Shown: positions 1 through 7,676 of the stretch, in pieces
How positions within the stretch are numbered: the stretch's first letter is position 1
Layout of the letters: each line of letters begins with the position of its first letter
Origin: JAFDVL01 sp043783625
Lineage (GTDB): Bacteria; Acidobacteriota; Blastocatellia; RBC074
Direction of reading: 5' to 3'
Assembly (NCBI GenBank): GCA_043783625.1
Contig: JAYVZE010000049.1
Location: 36,937 to 100,936, forward strand
Length of the DNA: 64,000 bases
Position numbers and translations under genes: made by a program
The notes under the pieces: model-generated
The model's input: the letters and a program-made list of their open reading frames with translations, nothing else
The model's database searches: none
What the model was told of the DNA's origin: nothing

Positions 1-1
1 C

Positions 2-2077
2 GACATCCCGCGTTTGATTCTGAGCAAGAATTTGTTCGGTCTGGATATTGATGACCGCGCCGCCCAACTCGCTTCGTTTGCATTGCTGATGAAAGCACGC
101 GCCGATGATCGCAGAATTTTTGACCGAGGGAAGGAGGGACAGAGCGAGGGAGCGAACGAATTGCACTCATCACTCGTGAACGTTCTGACCATTCCCGACA
201 GTTCCGCGCTTTCCCTGCGTCCGCATCAATTGGCAGAAAGTTTGTTCAGCGACAAAGCCCGACGCGGTGCAATTCCCATTCGTGATCCGAAATATTTATT
301 CGGCGAAATGGAAGCCCAACCCTCGCTACTGATGCTGGACGAATCAATTACTCATCACTCATCACTCATCACTCATTACTCATCACTCACCGAACAGCAT
401 CTCATAGATTTGCTCGAACGCTTTGAGATGGGCAAAACGCTGGGTTCGCTGATTCGGTTGCCAGCGGGCTACGGCACAACACTCGCCGCCATCGCGGAGT
501 TGATGGCGGACAAACGAGCGCACGGCGACATCTACGAAAAAACTGCCGCGCGTGAGATTGAGCCGTTTGTGCGCGCGGCGGAACTGCTGCACGCCCAATA
601 CGATTGCGTGATTGCGAACCCGCCGTATATGGGCGGCAAAGGCATGAACGTCGCCGTCAAAGACTTTGCCAAACGCCAGTTTCCCGATAGCAAAAGCGAT
701 TTGTTTGCGATGTTCATTGAGCGTGTGATGGAAATGGTTAAGCCCAACGGTGAGTCGGGTTTTGTTACACCTTTTGTTTGGATGTTTATTTTATCTTATG
801 AAAAGTTCCGCACAAATTTACTGAAAGAAAATGCACTTTCTTCCTTGATTCAGCTTGAATACAACGCATTTGAACCGGCCTGCGTTCCAGTTTGTGCATT
901 CACTGTAGCAAAGGGGAAAAACGAAAACTTTAAAGGCGATTTTATTAAGCTATCAGATTTTAAAGGGCATCAAGCACAAGCACCAAAAACATTGGAAGCC
1001 ATACAAAATCCGCATTGCGGCTGGCATTTTCAAGCTTCAAGTCATGACTTCAAAATGATTCCAGGAAGCCCGATTGCATATTGGATTAGTAGAACTTTGT
1101 TCAATTCATTCTCAGTTTTTCCACTTTTATCTAGTAAAGCAAACGTAAAAGAAGGACTAAACACAGGCGATAATGAAGAGTTCTTTAGGTTATGGTGTGA
1201 AGTTGCACTGAAGTTAATTAAGTTCAATTCTGATTCAAGTGATGATGCGCGGCTAAGTGGTAGACGATGGTTTCCATGTAACAAAGGAGGTAGTTATAGG
1301 AAATGGTTTGGAAATCAGGATACCGTTATTAATTGGGAAAATGATGGACAAGCTATTCGCAATTTCAGAAACCCTGAAGGAAAAATTTTGTCTTCTGTAA
1401 GGAACGCTAGTTTCTATTTCAAGGAAGGCTTGACTTGGTCAGGTGTCGGATCAAGCGGTTTCAGTGTTCGTAGCTTTGGAAAAGGTTTCATCTTTAATAG
1501 CGTGGGACGTTGCTTATTTCCGCACGAATATTCAAATTATGTTCTAGGATTCCTTAATTCAACTGTATGCGCCTCGTTACTGAGCGTTTTAGCTCCAACT
1601 CTACATTTTTCTGTGGGGGATGTTTGCAATCTACCAATAGCACCTGTAAGAAAAGATTCAGTGTTAGTTGAAGATCAAGTTCGAGAAATGATCGAGGTCG
1701 CCAAAAGTGACTGGAACTCATTTGAAATCTCATGGGACTTCCAAACTTTCCCGCTGCTCCGCTCCGACCTGAAAGCCGCCACCGTCGAACAATCCTTTCT
1801 CCACTGGCAACACGCTTGCCAAGCCAACCTGCAACGGATGCAGGAACTGGAGACCGAGAACAACCGCCTGTTCATTGACGCCTACGGCCTGCAAGACGAA
1901 CTCAGCCCCGAAGTGCCGGAAGCGCAAATCACGCTTGCCCGCGCCGACCGCAGCGACGATACCAAACGGCTGCTCTCATACGCGCTAGGCTGTAGATGGG
2001 CCGCTACCGTCTCGACCGCGCGGGACTCGTGTATGCGGACAGCGGCAATCGGGACTTTGAGAAGATTTATGATTTAA
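2..2077 (+). CDS. pglX: BREX type 1 adenine-specific DNA methyltransferase PglX, 5'-truncated by window edge, frameshifted at its 3' side
   Basis: This is the middle part of PglX, the N6-adenine methyltransferase that marks host DNA and takes part in phage exclusion in BREX. The reading frame is already open at base 2, so the true start is upstream. The gamma-class motif NPPY is visible in VIANPPYMGGKG (about 611-640), followed by the target-recognition-like region. The frame is right until LLSYALGC near 1990; there the family expects CMMGRY, but the DNA lacks one base and runs into a wrong frame that stops at 2077. The correct frame resumes in the 1996-2832 open frame. A tract of ACTCATC heptamers (350-391) adds a Ser/His/Thr-rich insert. 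pglZ and brxL follow. Family identity is certain; whether the lesion is real is not. Confidence 0.9.
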   Translation, partial: DIPRLILSKNLFGLDIDDRAAQLASFALLMKARADDRRIFDRGKEGQSEGANELHSSLVNVLTIPDSSALSLRPHQLAESLFSDKARRGAIPIRDPKYLFGEMEAQPSLLMLDESITHHSSLITHYSSLTEQHLIDLLERFEMGKTLGSLIRLPAGYGTTLAAIAELMADKRAHGDIYEKTAAREIEPFVRAAELLHAQYDCVIANPPYMGGKGMNVAVKDFAKRQFPDSKSDLFAMFIERVMEMVKPNGESGFVTPFVWMFILSYEKFRTNLLKENALSSLIQLEYNAFEPACVPVCAFTVAKGKNENFKGDFIKLSDFKGHQAQAPKTLEAIQNPHCGWHFQASSHDFKMIPGSPIAYWISRTLFNSFSVFPLLSSKANVKEGLNTGDNEEFFRLWCEVALKLIKFNSDSSDDARLSGRRWFPCNKGGSYRKWFGNQDTVINWENDGQAIRNFRNPEGKILSSVRNASFYFKEGLTWSGVGSSGFSVRSFGKGFIFNSVGRCLFPHEYSNYVLGFLNSTVCASLLSVLAPTLHFSVGDVCNLPIAPVRKDSVLVEDQVREMIEVAKSDWNSFEISWDFQTFPLLRSDLKAATVEQSFLHWQHACQANLQRMQELETENNRLFIDAYGLQDELSPEVPEAQITLARADRSDDTKRLLSYALGCRWAATVSTARDSCMRTAAIGTLRRFMI
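350..391 (+). repeat. Heptanucleotide tandem tract (ACTCATC)x6 inside pglX
   Basis: Six contiguous 7-bp units: ACTCATC at 350, 357 and 364, ACTCATT at 371, ACTCATC at 378 and ACTCACC at 385. At 42 bp the present tract keeps the frame and encodes a Thr/His/Ser-rich linker. Since 7 is not a multiple of 3, gain or loss of a single unit would shift the pglX frame. A related partial unit lies at 165-178. No inverted partner arm was seen. Confidence 0.9.
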
Positions 2078-2832
2078 CCACGGATTACACTGATAACACG
2101 GATGAAGAACAAGCAAGGCGTTCTGTGTCATCCACAATAACATTGCCCTCAGACGACAAGAAAGATTCTATTTTTCTTTCATCCGTGCTATCGGTGCAAT
2201 CCGTGGTTAATTTCCCTCCTGACGCTGACGGCATTGTACCTGTCACCGAGATCGAATGGTTCGCCGACGACGCAGCCCACCGCTTTACGGAATTCATCAG
2301 CAAAGCGTGGAGCGGCGAACAACTGGAAGCGAACCTGCGCTGGATAGCGGAATCGCTCGGCACATCGCGTGACGAAGATGCCCGCACTACGATCAGGCGT
2401 TATTTCGCCAACGGTTTTTTCAAAGACCATTTGAAGACGTACAAGAAGCGCCCGATTTACTGGCTTTTTTCCAGCGGCAAACAACGCGCGTTCCAATGCC
2501 TGGTGTATTTGCATCGCTACAATGAAGGGACGCTGGCGCGAATGCGGACGGAATACGTGATCCCGCTGCAAGGCAAAATCGCCGCGCGGATTGAACAACT
2601 GGAACATGATAAGTTGGCCGCAAGTTCGACTTCGCACCGCAGGAAATTGGACAAGGAACAGGACATGCTGAAAAAACAGCAGACCGAATTGGTAACGTTT
2701 GATGAGAAGCTGCGGCATTACGCGGATTTGCGGATTGCGCTGGATTTGGATGACGGGGTGAAGGTCAATTACGGCAAGTTTGGCGATTTGCTGGCGGACG
2801 TGAAAGCGATGACGGGCGGGAGCGAGGAATAA
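1996..2832 (+). CDS. pglX: PglX C-terminal part, in shifted frame, with in-frame palindromic insert
   Basis: This frame continues PglX after the one-base deletion near 1990. It starts with GRYRLDRAGLVYAD, the expected continuation of the ALGC segment, and ends with the typical C-terminal region RPIYWLFSSGKQRAFQCL and DDGVKVNYGKFGDLL. Between EKIYD and PPDADGIV there are about 46 extra residues (repeats of TTD, YTD, NTD and LSSVLSVQSVV). They are the translation of a palindromic repeat element at 2074-2210 that keeps the frame open. It is probably not an independent gene: the ATG at 1996 is just the Met of the CMMGRY motif and has no ribosome binding site. Together the two frames give about 940 visible residues, against roughly 1,200 for complete PglX proteins. 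Confidence 0.85.
   Translation: MGRYRLDRAGLVYADSGNRDFEKIYDLTTDYTDNTDEEQARRSVSSTITLPSDDKKDSIFLSSVLSVQSVVNFPPDADGIVPVTEIEWFADDAAHRFTEFISKAWSGEQLEANLRWIAESLGTSRDEDARTTIRRYFANGFFKDHLKTYKKRPIYWLFSSGKQRAFQCLVYLHRYNEGTLARMRTEYVIPLQGKIAARIEQLEHDKLAASSTSHRRKLDKEQDMLKKQQTELVTFDEKLRHYADLRIALDLDDGVKVNYGKFGDLLADVKAMTGGSEE
2074..2210. repeat. Period-9 palindromic element A, inserted in frame in pglX
   Basis: The left arm (2074-2105) and right arm (2179-2210) are each 32 nt and complementary at 29 positions. Each arm is made of degenerate 9-bp words (CACGGATTA, CACTGATAA, CACGGATGA and their complements) and ends in TTAACCACGG. The 73-bp spacer has no clear gene. The outer end and words match element B 630 bp downstream. 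Because 9 bp equals three codons, each arm reads as a tripeptide repeat without stops. Confidence 0.9.
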
Positions 2833-2840
2833 GGGCAAAG

Positions 2841-2969
2841 AATTTAACCACGGATGACACCGATAGCACGGATGGGATGAAGACAGATTTTACACGGCGA
2901 AACGATTTGCCCTTTGTCTGATTGTCTCTGCCTTGATCCGTGTTCTCTGTGTCATCCGTGGTTAAATTC
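2841..2969. repeat. Period-9 palindromic element B between pglX and pglZ
   Basis: The ends 2841-2860 and 2950-2969 are perfectly complementary over 20 nt (core TTTAACCACGGATGACAC). The inner arm words CACCGATAG and CACGGATGG pair imperfectly with the right arm. It fills nearly all of the pglX-pglZ intergenic space and shares its termini with element A. Confidence 0.9.
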
Positions 2970-3010
2970 AAAGAATCTAAAAAGGAATGACGGAATCGAA
3001 AGTTAATCTG

Positions 3011-5632
3011 ATGGATACTCGACAAATCACCGCAGCACTGACCAAAATCTATCACGACGAAAAGCAGCGCATTGTTTTTTGGCATGATCCTGAGCGCGAG
3101 TTTGAGAGCGTGATTTCAATGCTGGAGCTGGATGGCATCAATATTTTGCGGCTCAACGAAATTGGTTCCTTAGCCGTCAAAATTAAACTTGAAGGCGAAG
3201 ACACGAAGGGTAAATATTTACTGTATTCTCCGATGGAAGAGCCTGCTTTCGAAAATGACTGGCTCCTGGACATTCGCCTGTACAGTCGCAGTTTTCGCGC
3301 CGACCGTGCTTCGATCCTGTTGGATGAGTTGGGGCTGGTCAATCAGCATCTGCGTCAACATCTGGCCGACCGTCGCAAGTTTTTCGACAATAAAGAGCGT
3401 TTGCAAAAGTTGAAGCAAACGGTTGTCGCCACTGATACCGCGCTGGATTTAGATCGCAAAATGATGGCGGTAGTGACCAGGGCCGACCAGCCGGAATTAT
3501 TCACCCTGATTCGCACCATTTTCCACGCGTACACCGAACAGGGCGAAGATCTTGCGCTTGAAAATGAACCCGTCATCTGGGAACAGATGGCGAAATTTGA
3601 TGTGACGCAATCCTTTTGGCAAATGGTCAAAACCTCTTTCGGTTATGAAGATGAGACGCCGACGCTGAAGAAATTTTTGCTTCGTTTGTTGGTGGCGGAT
3701 TTAGCACAGCACCTGAAATCAGATTTGCCCGGTGCTGTACAAACTCTTGTCCTGCCTGCCGGAGGCCGCCAGAATGCGACGGTCTGTTTAGGTCAATGGC
3801 GTGACAGCCGCAGCCTGAGCAGCAGCTATGACCGGCTCTCGGCAATCGTGTTCGCCCTCATCCATTTGGAAGATCATTTACACAAATATGAGCTGCGCGA
3901 TTGGCTCGACGTAATGAGTTTTGCCGAACTTGAAAAAACAATTGCCAGTGAGTTGCGCAAATTAGTGCAGACGACCTCCGCGACAATTAACGTTGACGAG
4001 ATCCGCGCCATTGCCGCGCGACGGCAGAATGGACATTGGGCTTCGCTGAATGTGGCGGGTTCAGCAGATGTTCCGCGTCAGGAATATCACGCGGTTTACG
4101 ACGCGCTGGTCTATGCCGCCGGGTTTTATGCGCTGCGCAATCAGTATCAAAACGGCTTTCATTGTGCCGATGCCCGGACAATGTATCAAACCTATGAAAA
4201 AGAACTCTATCGTTTTGATCAACTGTACCGGCGGTTTTGCGAAGCAGCGGACAAGGCTGAAATCTGGAATATTTTGAAACCGCTGCGCGAAGATATTGAG
4301 GCCGTCTATACGAATTGGTACTTGCCAAATCTGGCGGTCAGTTGGGGCGCGTTTGTAAAACCTGATGGCAGGACAGCGCTGCTAAAAAATTGGCACATTG
4401 ATAAAGTCCCGAATCAATATCAATTTTTCGAGCGGCAACTAAAACCGCGCTTGGATCCGGCTGAAAATCGTAAGACTTATGTCATTATCAGTGACGCCTT
4501 TCGTTATGAGGCGGCGCAGGAATTAACGGATGAATTGAATGGCAAGTATAGATTTGAAGCCAGCTTGAGTTCACAGCTTGGCGTGTTGCCGTCTTACACA
4601 GTGCTGGGCATGGCAAGCCTAATGCCGCACGAAACGCTGGAATACAAAAGCAATGGCGAGGTATTAGTAGACGGCAAACCGAATGCAACGTTGGAACAAC
4701 GGGACGAAATTCTGCAAACCGTGGGCGGTCTGGCGTGCAAAGCAGATGAACTCATCAAAAAGAAAAAAGAAGAGGGCAAAGAATTTGTCAGCGGCAAGCG
4801 CGTTGTGTATGTGTATCACAACGTGGTGGATGCGATTGGCGACACGTCTTCCACCGAAGAAAAAACCTTTGATGCAGTGCGAGATGCGATTAATGAGCTT
4901 GCCACATTGACGACGTATATCATCAACAGTCTGGGCGGCAATCACATTTTGATTACGGCGGATCATGGATTTTTATTTACCGGAAGTCCACCCGGCGAAC
5001 CGGAAAAAAGTAAGTTGGAAGAGCGTCCCAATGGAACGGTAAAAGCCAAAAAGCGCTATTTGATTGGATTGGATTTACCCGATCACGAAGCGGTCTGGCA
5101 TGGCAGGACTGCTTTGACGGCAGAGGCTGACGGTGACATGGAGTTCTGGATTCCCAAAGGAGCCAATCGTTTTTATTTTGTTGGCGGTGCGCGTTTCATT
5201 CACGGCGGCGCCATGTTACAGGAAATTGTGGTGCCGGTTGTGACCGTCAAACATGTGAAAGGGAAAGCCGTCAAAGATACGAAAACGAGTGCAGTCACCG
5301 TGCAAGTGCTGGGCAATAATTTTAAAATCACTACGGCGCGACACCGGTTTGAATTGCTCCAGATGGAACCTGTGAGTGAAAGGGTGAAACCGATGACGCT
5401 CAAAATTGCCATTTACGAAGGCACTGAAGCGGTGACGAATATTGAAACGATTACCTTTGACAGCACTTCAGAAACAATGGACGAGCGTAAAAAATCGCTG
5501 ACCTTAATTTTGCGCGACCATCAATACAATAAAAAGACGACGTACCAACTGATTTTGCGTGATGTCGAAACAGAGATCGAACATCAAAACATACCGATCA
5601 TAATTGACAGGGCTTTCAGTGATGACTTCTGA
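3011..5632 (+). CDS. pglZ: BREX type 1 alkaline phosphatase-superfamily protein PglZ
   Basis: PglZ is a core BREX component of the alkaline phosphatase superfamily; it is needed for phage defence together with PglX, although its exact substrate is unsettled. The product (873 aa from this start) opens with MDTRQITAALTKIY, typical of the family. The C-terminal phosphatase-like domain shows YVIISDAFRYEA (about residue 490) and LITADHGFLF (about 645), both metal-site motifs. An in-frame ATG at 2987 would add 8 residues, but its AGGA directly abuts the ATG, so I prefer 3011 on family alignment. Neither start has an ideal ribosome binding site. The 3' end overlaps the start of brxL by 11 bp, which suggests translational coupling. 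The frame is intact. Confidence 0.93.
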   Translation: MDTRQITAALTKIYHDEKQRIVFWHDPEREFESVISMLELDGINILRLNEIGSLAVKIKLEGEDTKGKYLLYSPMEEPAFENDWLLDIRLYSRSFRADRASILLDELGLVNQHLRQHLADRRKFFDNKERLQKLKQTVVATDTALDLDRKMMAVVTRADQPELFTLIRTIFHAYTEQGEDLALENEPVIWEQMAKFDVTQSFWQMVKTSFGYEDETPTLKKFLLRLLVADLAQHLKSDLPGAVQTLVLPAGGRQNATVCLGQWRDSRSLSSSYDRLSAIVFALIHLEDHLHKYELRDWLDVMSFAELEKTIASELRKLVQTTSATINVDEIRAIAARRQNGHWASLNVAGSADVPRQEYHAVYDALVYAAGFYALRNQYQNGFHCADARTMYQTYEKELYRFDQLYRRFCEAADKAEIWNILKPLREDIEAVYTNWYLPNLAVSWGAFVKPDGRTALLKNWHIDKVPNQYQFFERQLKPRLDPAENRKTYVIISDAFRYEAAQELTDELNGKYRFEASLSSQLGVLPSYTVLGMASLMPHETLEYKSNGEVLVDGKPNATLEQRDEILQTVGGLACKADELIKKKKEEGKEFVSGKRVVYVYHNVVDAIGDTSSTEEKTFDAVRDAINELATLTTYIINSLGGNHILITADHGFLFTGSPPGEPEKSKLEERPNGTVKAKKRYLIGLDLPDHEAVWHGRTALTAEADGDMEFWIPKGANRFYFVGGARFIHGGAMLQEIVVPVVTVKHVKGKAVKDTKTSAVTVQVLGNNFKITTARHRFELLQMEPVSERVKPMTLKIAIYEGTEAVTNIETITFDSTSETMDERKKSLTLILRDHQYNKKTTYQLILRDVETEIEHQNIPIIIDRAFSDDF

Positions 5633-7670
5633 GATTAACGAAATGGATACAACGCTTGATGCGCTGCTGAATCAGCATTTTGCCGGACGCGTCGTGCGCA
5701 AAGACCTGACCAAACTGGTCAAGGAAGGCGCGAATGTTCCGGTGTATGTGCTGGAATATTTGCTTGGCACTTATTGCGCCTCAAATGATGAAGCTGTCAT
5801 TCAAGACGGGTTGCAGACAGTCAAACGGGTGCTGGCGGAAAACTATGTACGCCCTGATGAAGCCGAGAAAACAAAATCCATCATTCGTGAACGTGGCAGC
5901 CTGAAAATCATTGATAAAGTCACCGTGACATTGAATGAACGCCGCGACGTATACGAAGCGCTGCTGGCGAATTTGGGGGTGAAAGGGATTGAAGTAAACA
6001 GCGGCTATGTGAAGAAATATGAAAAGCTGCTGGCGGGTGGTATTTGGTGCATTGCCACGCTTGAATATTTTTATGAGGAAGACCAGAAGGGGTCGCCATT
6101 TGTCCTGCGCGAATTGAAACCAATTCAAATGCCGAATTTGGATTTGGAAGAATTGTTTGCAGGTCGCCGCGCCTTCACCGAAGAGCAATGGATTGACGTG
6201 CTGTTGCGTTCGACGGGAATGGAACCTGCCAATTTTTCTGAACGCGTGAAATGGCATTTGCTGGCGAGGATGATTCCACTCGTAGAGAATAATTACAACT
6301 GTTGCGAATTGGGGCCGCGCGGAACAGGAAAAAGTCATATTTATAAAGAAATCAGCCCGAATAGCATTTTGGTTTCCGGTGGTCAGACGACCGTCGCAAA
6401 CTTGTTTTATAACATGTCACGGCGTGTGGTTGGTTTAGTGGGGGTGTGGGATGTCGTCGCCTTTGATGAAGTTGCAGGCATTTCTTTCAAAGATAAAGAC
6501 GGTGTCCAGATCATGAAAGATTACATGGCTTCGGGATCATTTGCACGAGGCCGTGATGCCATTAATGCGTATGCCTCAATGGTATTCGTCGGCAATATTA
6601 ACCAGCCGGTTGAGACGCTTGTCAAAACCAGTCATCTGTTTGCGCCCTTTCCTGAAACAATGATTGATGCTGCCTTCTTTGATCGCTTCCACGCCTATCT
6701 TCCCGGCTGGGAAATTCCCAAAATGCGCCCGGAATTTTTTACGAATCAATATGGATTGATTGTGGATTATCTGGCGGAATGGTTCCGCGAAATGCGCAAA
6801 CGTAATTGCGGCGATGCCATCAATAAATATTTCAAACTGGGGCGCGACCTGAATCAACGCGACTCCATTGCCGTCAAAAGAACTGTCTCTGGTCTGCTAA
6901 AACTGCTCTATCCAGAGGAGGATTATAATAAAGAAGCAGTGCGCCGTTGTTTGGAATACGCCTTAGAATCGCGTCGCCGCGTCAAAGAGCAATTGAAGAA
7001 AATTGGCGGGATGGAATTTTACGATGTTCATTTTTCTTATCTTGCTCAGGAAACATTAGAAGAAAAATTCATCAGTATTCCAGAGCAAGGCGGTGGTTCG
7101 TTAATACCGGAAGGTGCGTTAAATCCCGGCGTTATACATACGGTTGCGACCGGAAGCGGTGGACATCTGGGATTATTTCGATTGGAAACACAAGTCACCG
7201 CAGGCAATGGAAGTTTGAAAATGTCCGGGCTGGGATCAAATAGCGCAGCTAAGGAAGCGATTAAAGTTGGCTTCGATTATTTTAAGGCGAATGCTTCACG
7301 CCTCAGAACATCTATCAAACCAGGTGAGCATGATTATCATCTGCACATCGTCGAGCTTCATAATTCTGGCGCGACAAACTCCCTCACAATGCTGACCTTG
7401 ATTGCCCTTTGTTCTGCTGTCTTGTCAAAATCAGTTCAGTCACAAATTGTTGTGCTGGGCAACATGAGTCTGGGCGGCAATATTCTCTCAGTTGAAAATT
7501 TGGCAGAGTCATTGCAAGTCGCTTTGGACGCAGGCGCAAAACGTATTCTGTTACCGATGGCAAGTGTGCGAGACATTCCGACGATTCCAGGCGAGCTCTT
7601 TGCAAAATTCCAAACGAGTTTTTATGCCGACCCTACTGATGCTGTTTTTAAGGCGTTAGGCGTTGAATAA
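5622..7670 (+). CDS. brxL: BREX Lon-like ATPase BrxL
   Basis: BrxL is the AAA+ protein with a Lon-like C-terminal domain that closes type 1 BREX operons; it forms DNA-binding rings and is required for exclusion of phage. The product is about 682 aa. It shows a P-loop GPRGTGKS (about residue 230), Walker B VVAFDEVAG (about 280) and a C-terminal Lon-fold region with LHIVELHNSGATNS and VVLGNMSLGGN. The ATG at 5622 lies inside the end of pglZ with AGGG about 9 nt upstream. A TTG at 5604 and an ATG at 5643 are alternatives. The stop lies only 6 bp from the stop of the convergent glmS gene, so BREX ends abruptly against a housekeeping operon. Confidence 0.93.
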   Translation: MTSEINEMDTTLDALLNQHFAGRVVRKDLTKLVKEGANVPVYVLEYLLGTYCASNDEAVIQDGLQTVKRVLAENYVRPDEAEKTKSIIRERGSLKIIDKVTVTLNERRDVYEALLANLGVKGIEVNSGYVKKYEKLLAGGIWCIATLEYFYEEDQKGSPFVLRELKPIQMPNLDLEELFAGRRAFTEEQWIDVLLRSTGMEPANFSERVKWHLLARMIPLVENNYNCCELGPRGTGKSHIYKEISPNSILVSGGQTTVANLFYNMSRRVVGLVGVWDVVAFDEVAGISFKDKDGVQIMKDYMASGSFARGRDAINAYASMVFVGNINQPVETLVKTSHLFAPFPETMIDAAFFDRFHAYLPGWEIPKMRPEFFTNQYGLIVDYLAEWFREMRKRNCGDAINKYFKLGRDLNQRDSIAVKRTVSGLLKLLYPEEDYNKEAVRRCLEYALESRRRVKEQLKKIGGMEFYDVHFSYLAQETLEEKFISIPEQGGGSLIPEGALNPGVIHTVATGSGGHLGLFRLETQVTAGNGSLKMSGLGSNSAAKEAIKVGFDYFKANASRLRTSIKPGEHDYHLHIVELHNSGATNSLTMLTLIALCSAVLSKSVQSQIVVLGNMSLGGNILSVENLAESLQVALDAGAKRILLPMASVRDIPTIPGELFAKFQTSFYADPTDAVFKALGVE

Positions 7671-7676
7671 TTACGC

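Noticed and set aside
350..391. Possible CRISPR-like repeat array
   Set aside because: The units are 7 bp and directly adjacent without spacers; this is a microsatellite in a coding sequence.
2188..2838. A 216-aa open frame on the minus strand
   Set aside because: It is antisense to the well-conserved PglX C-terminus, contains no recognisable domain and spans a repeat element.
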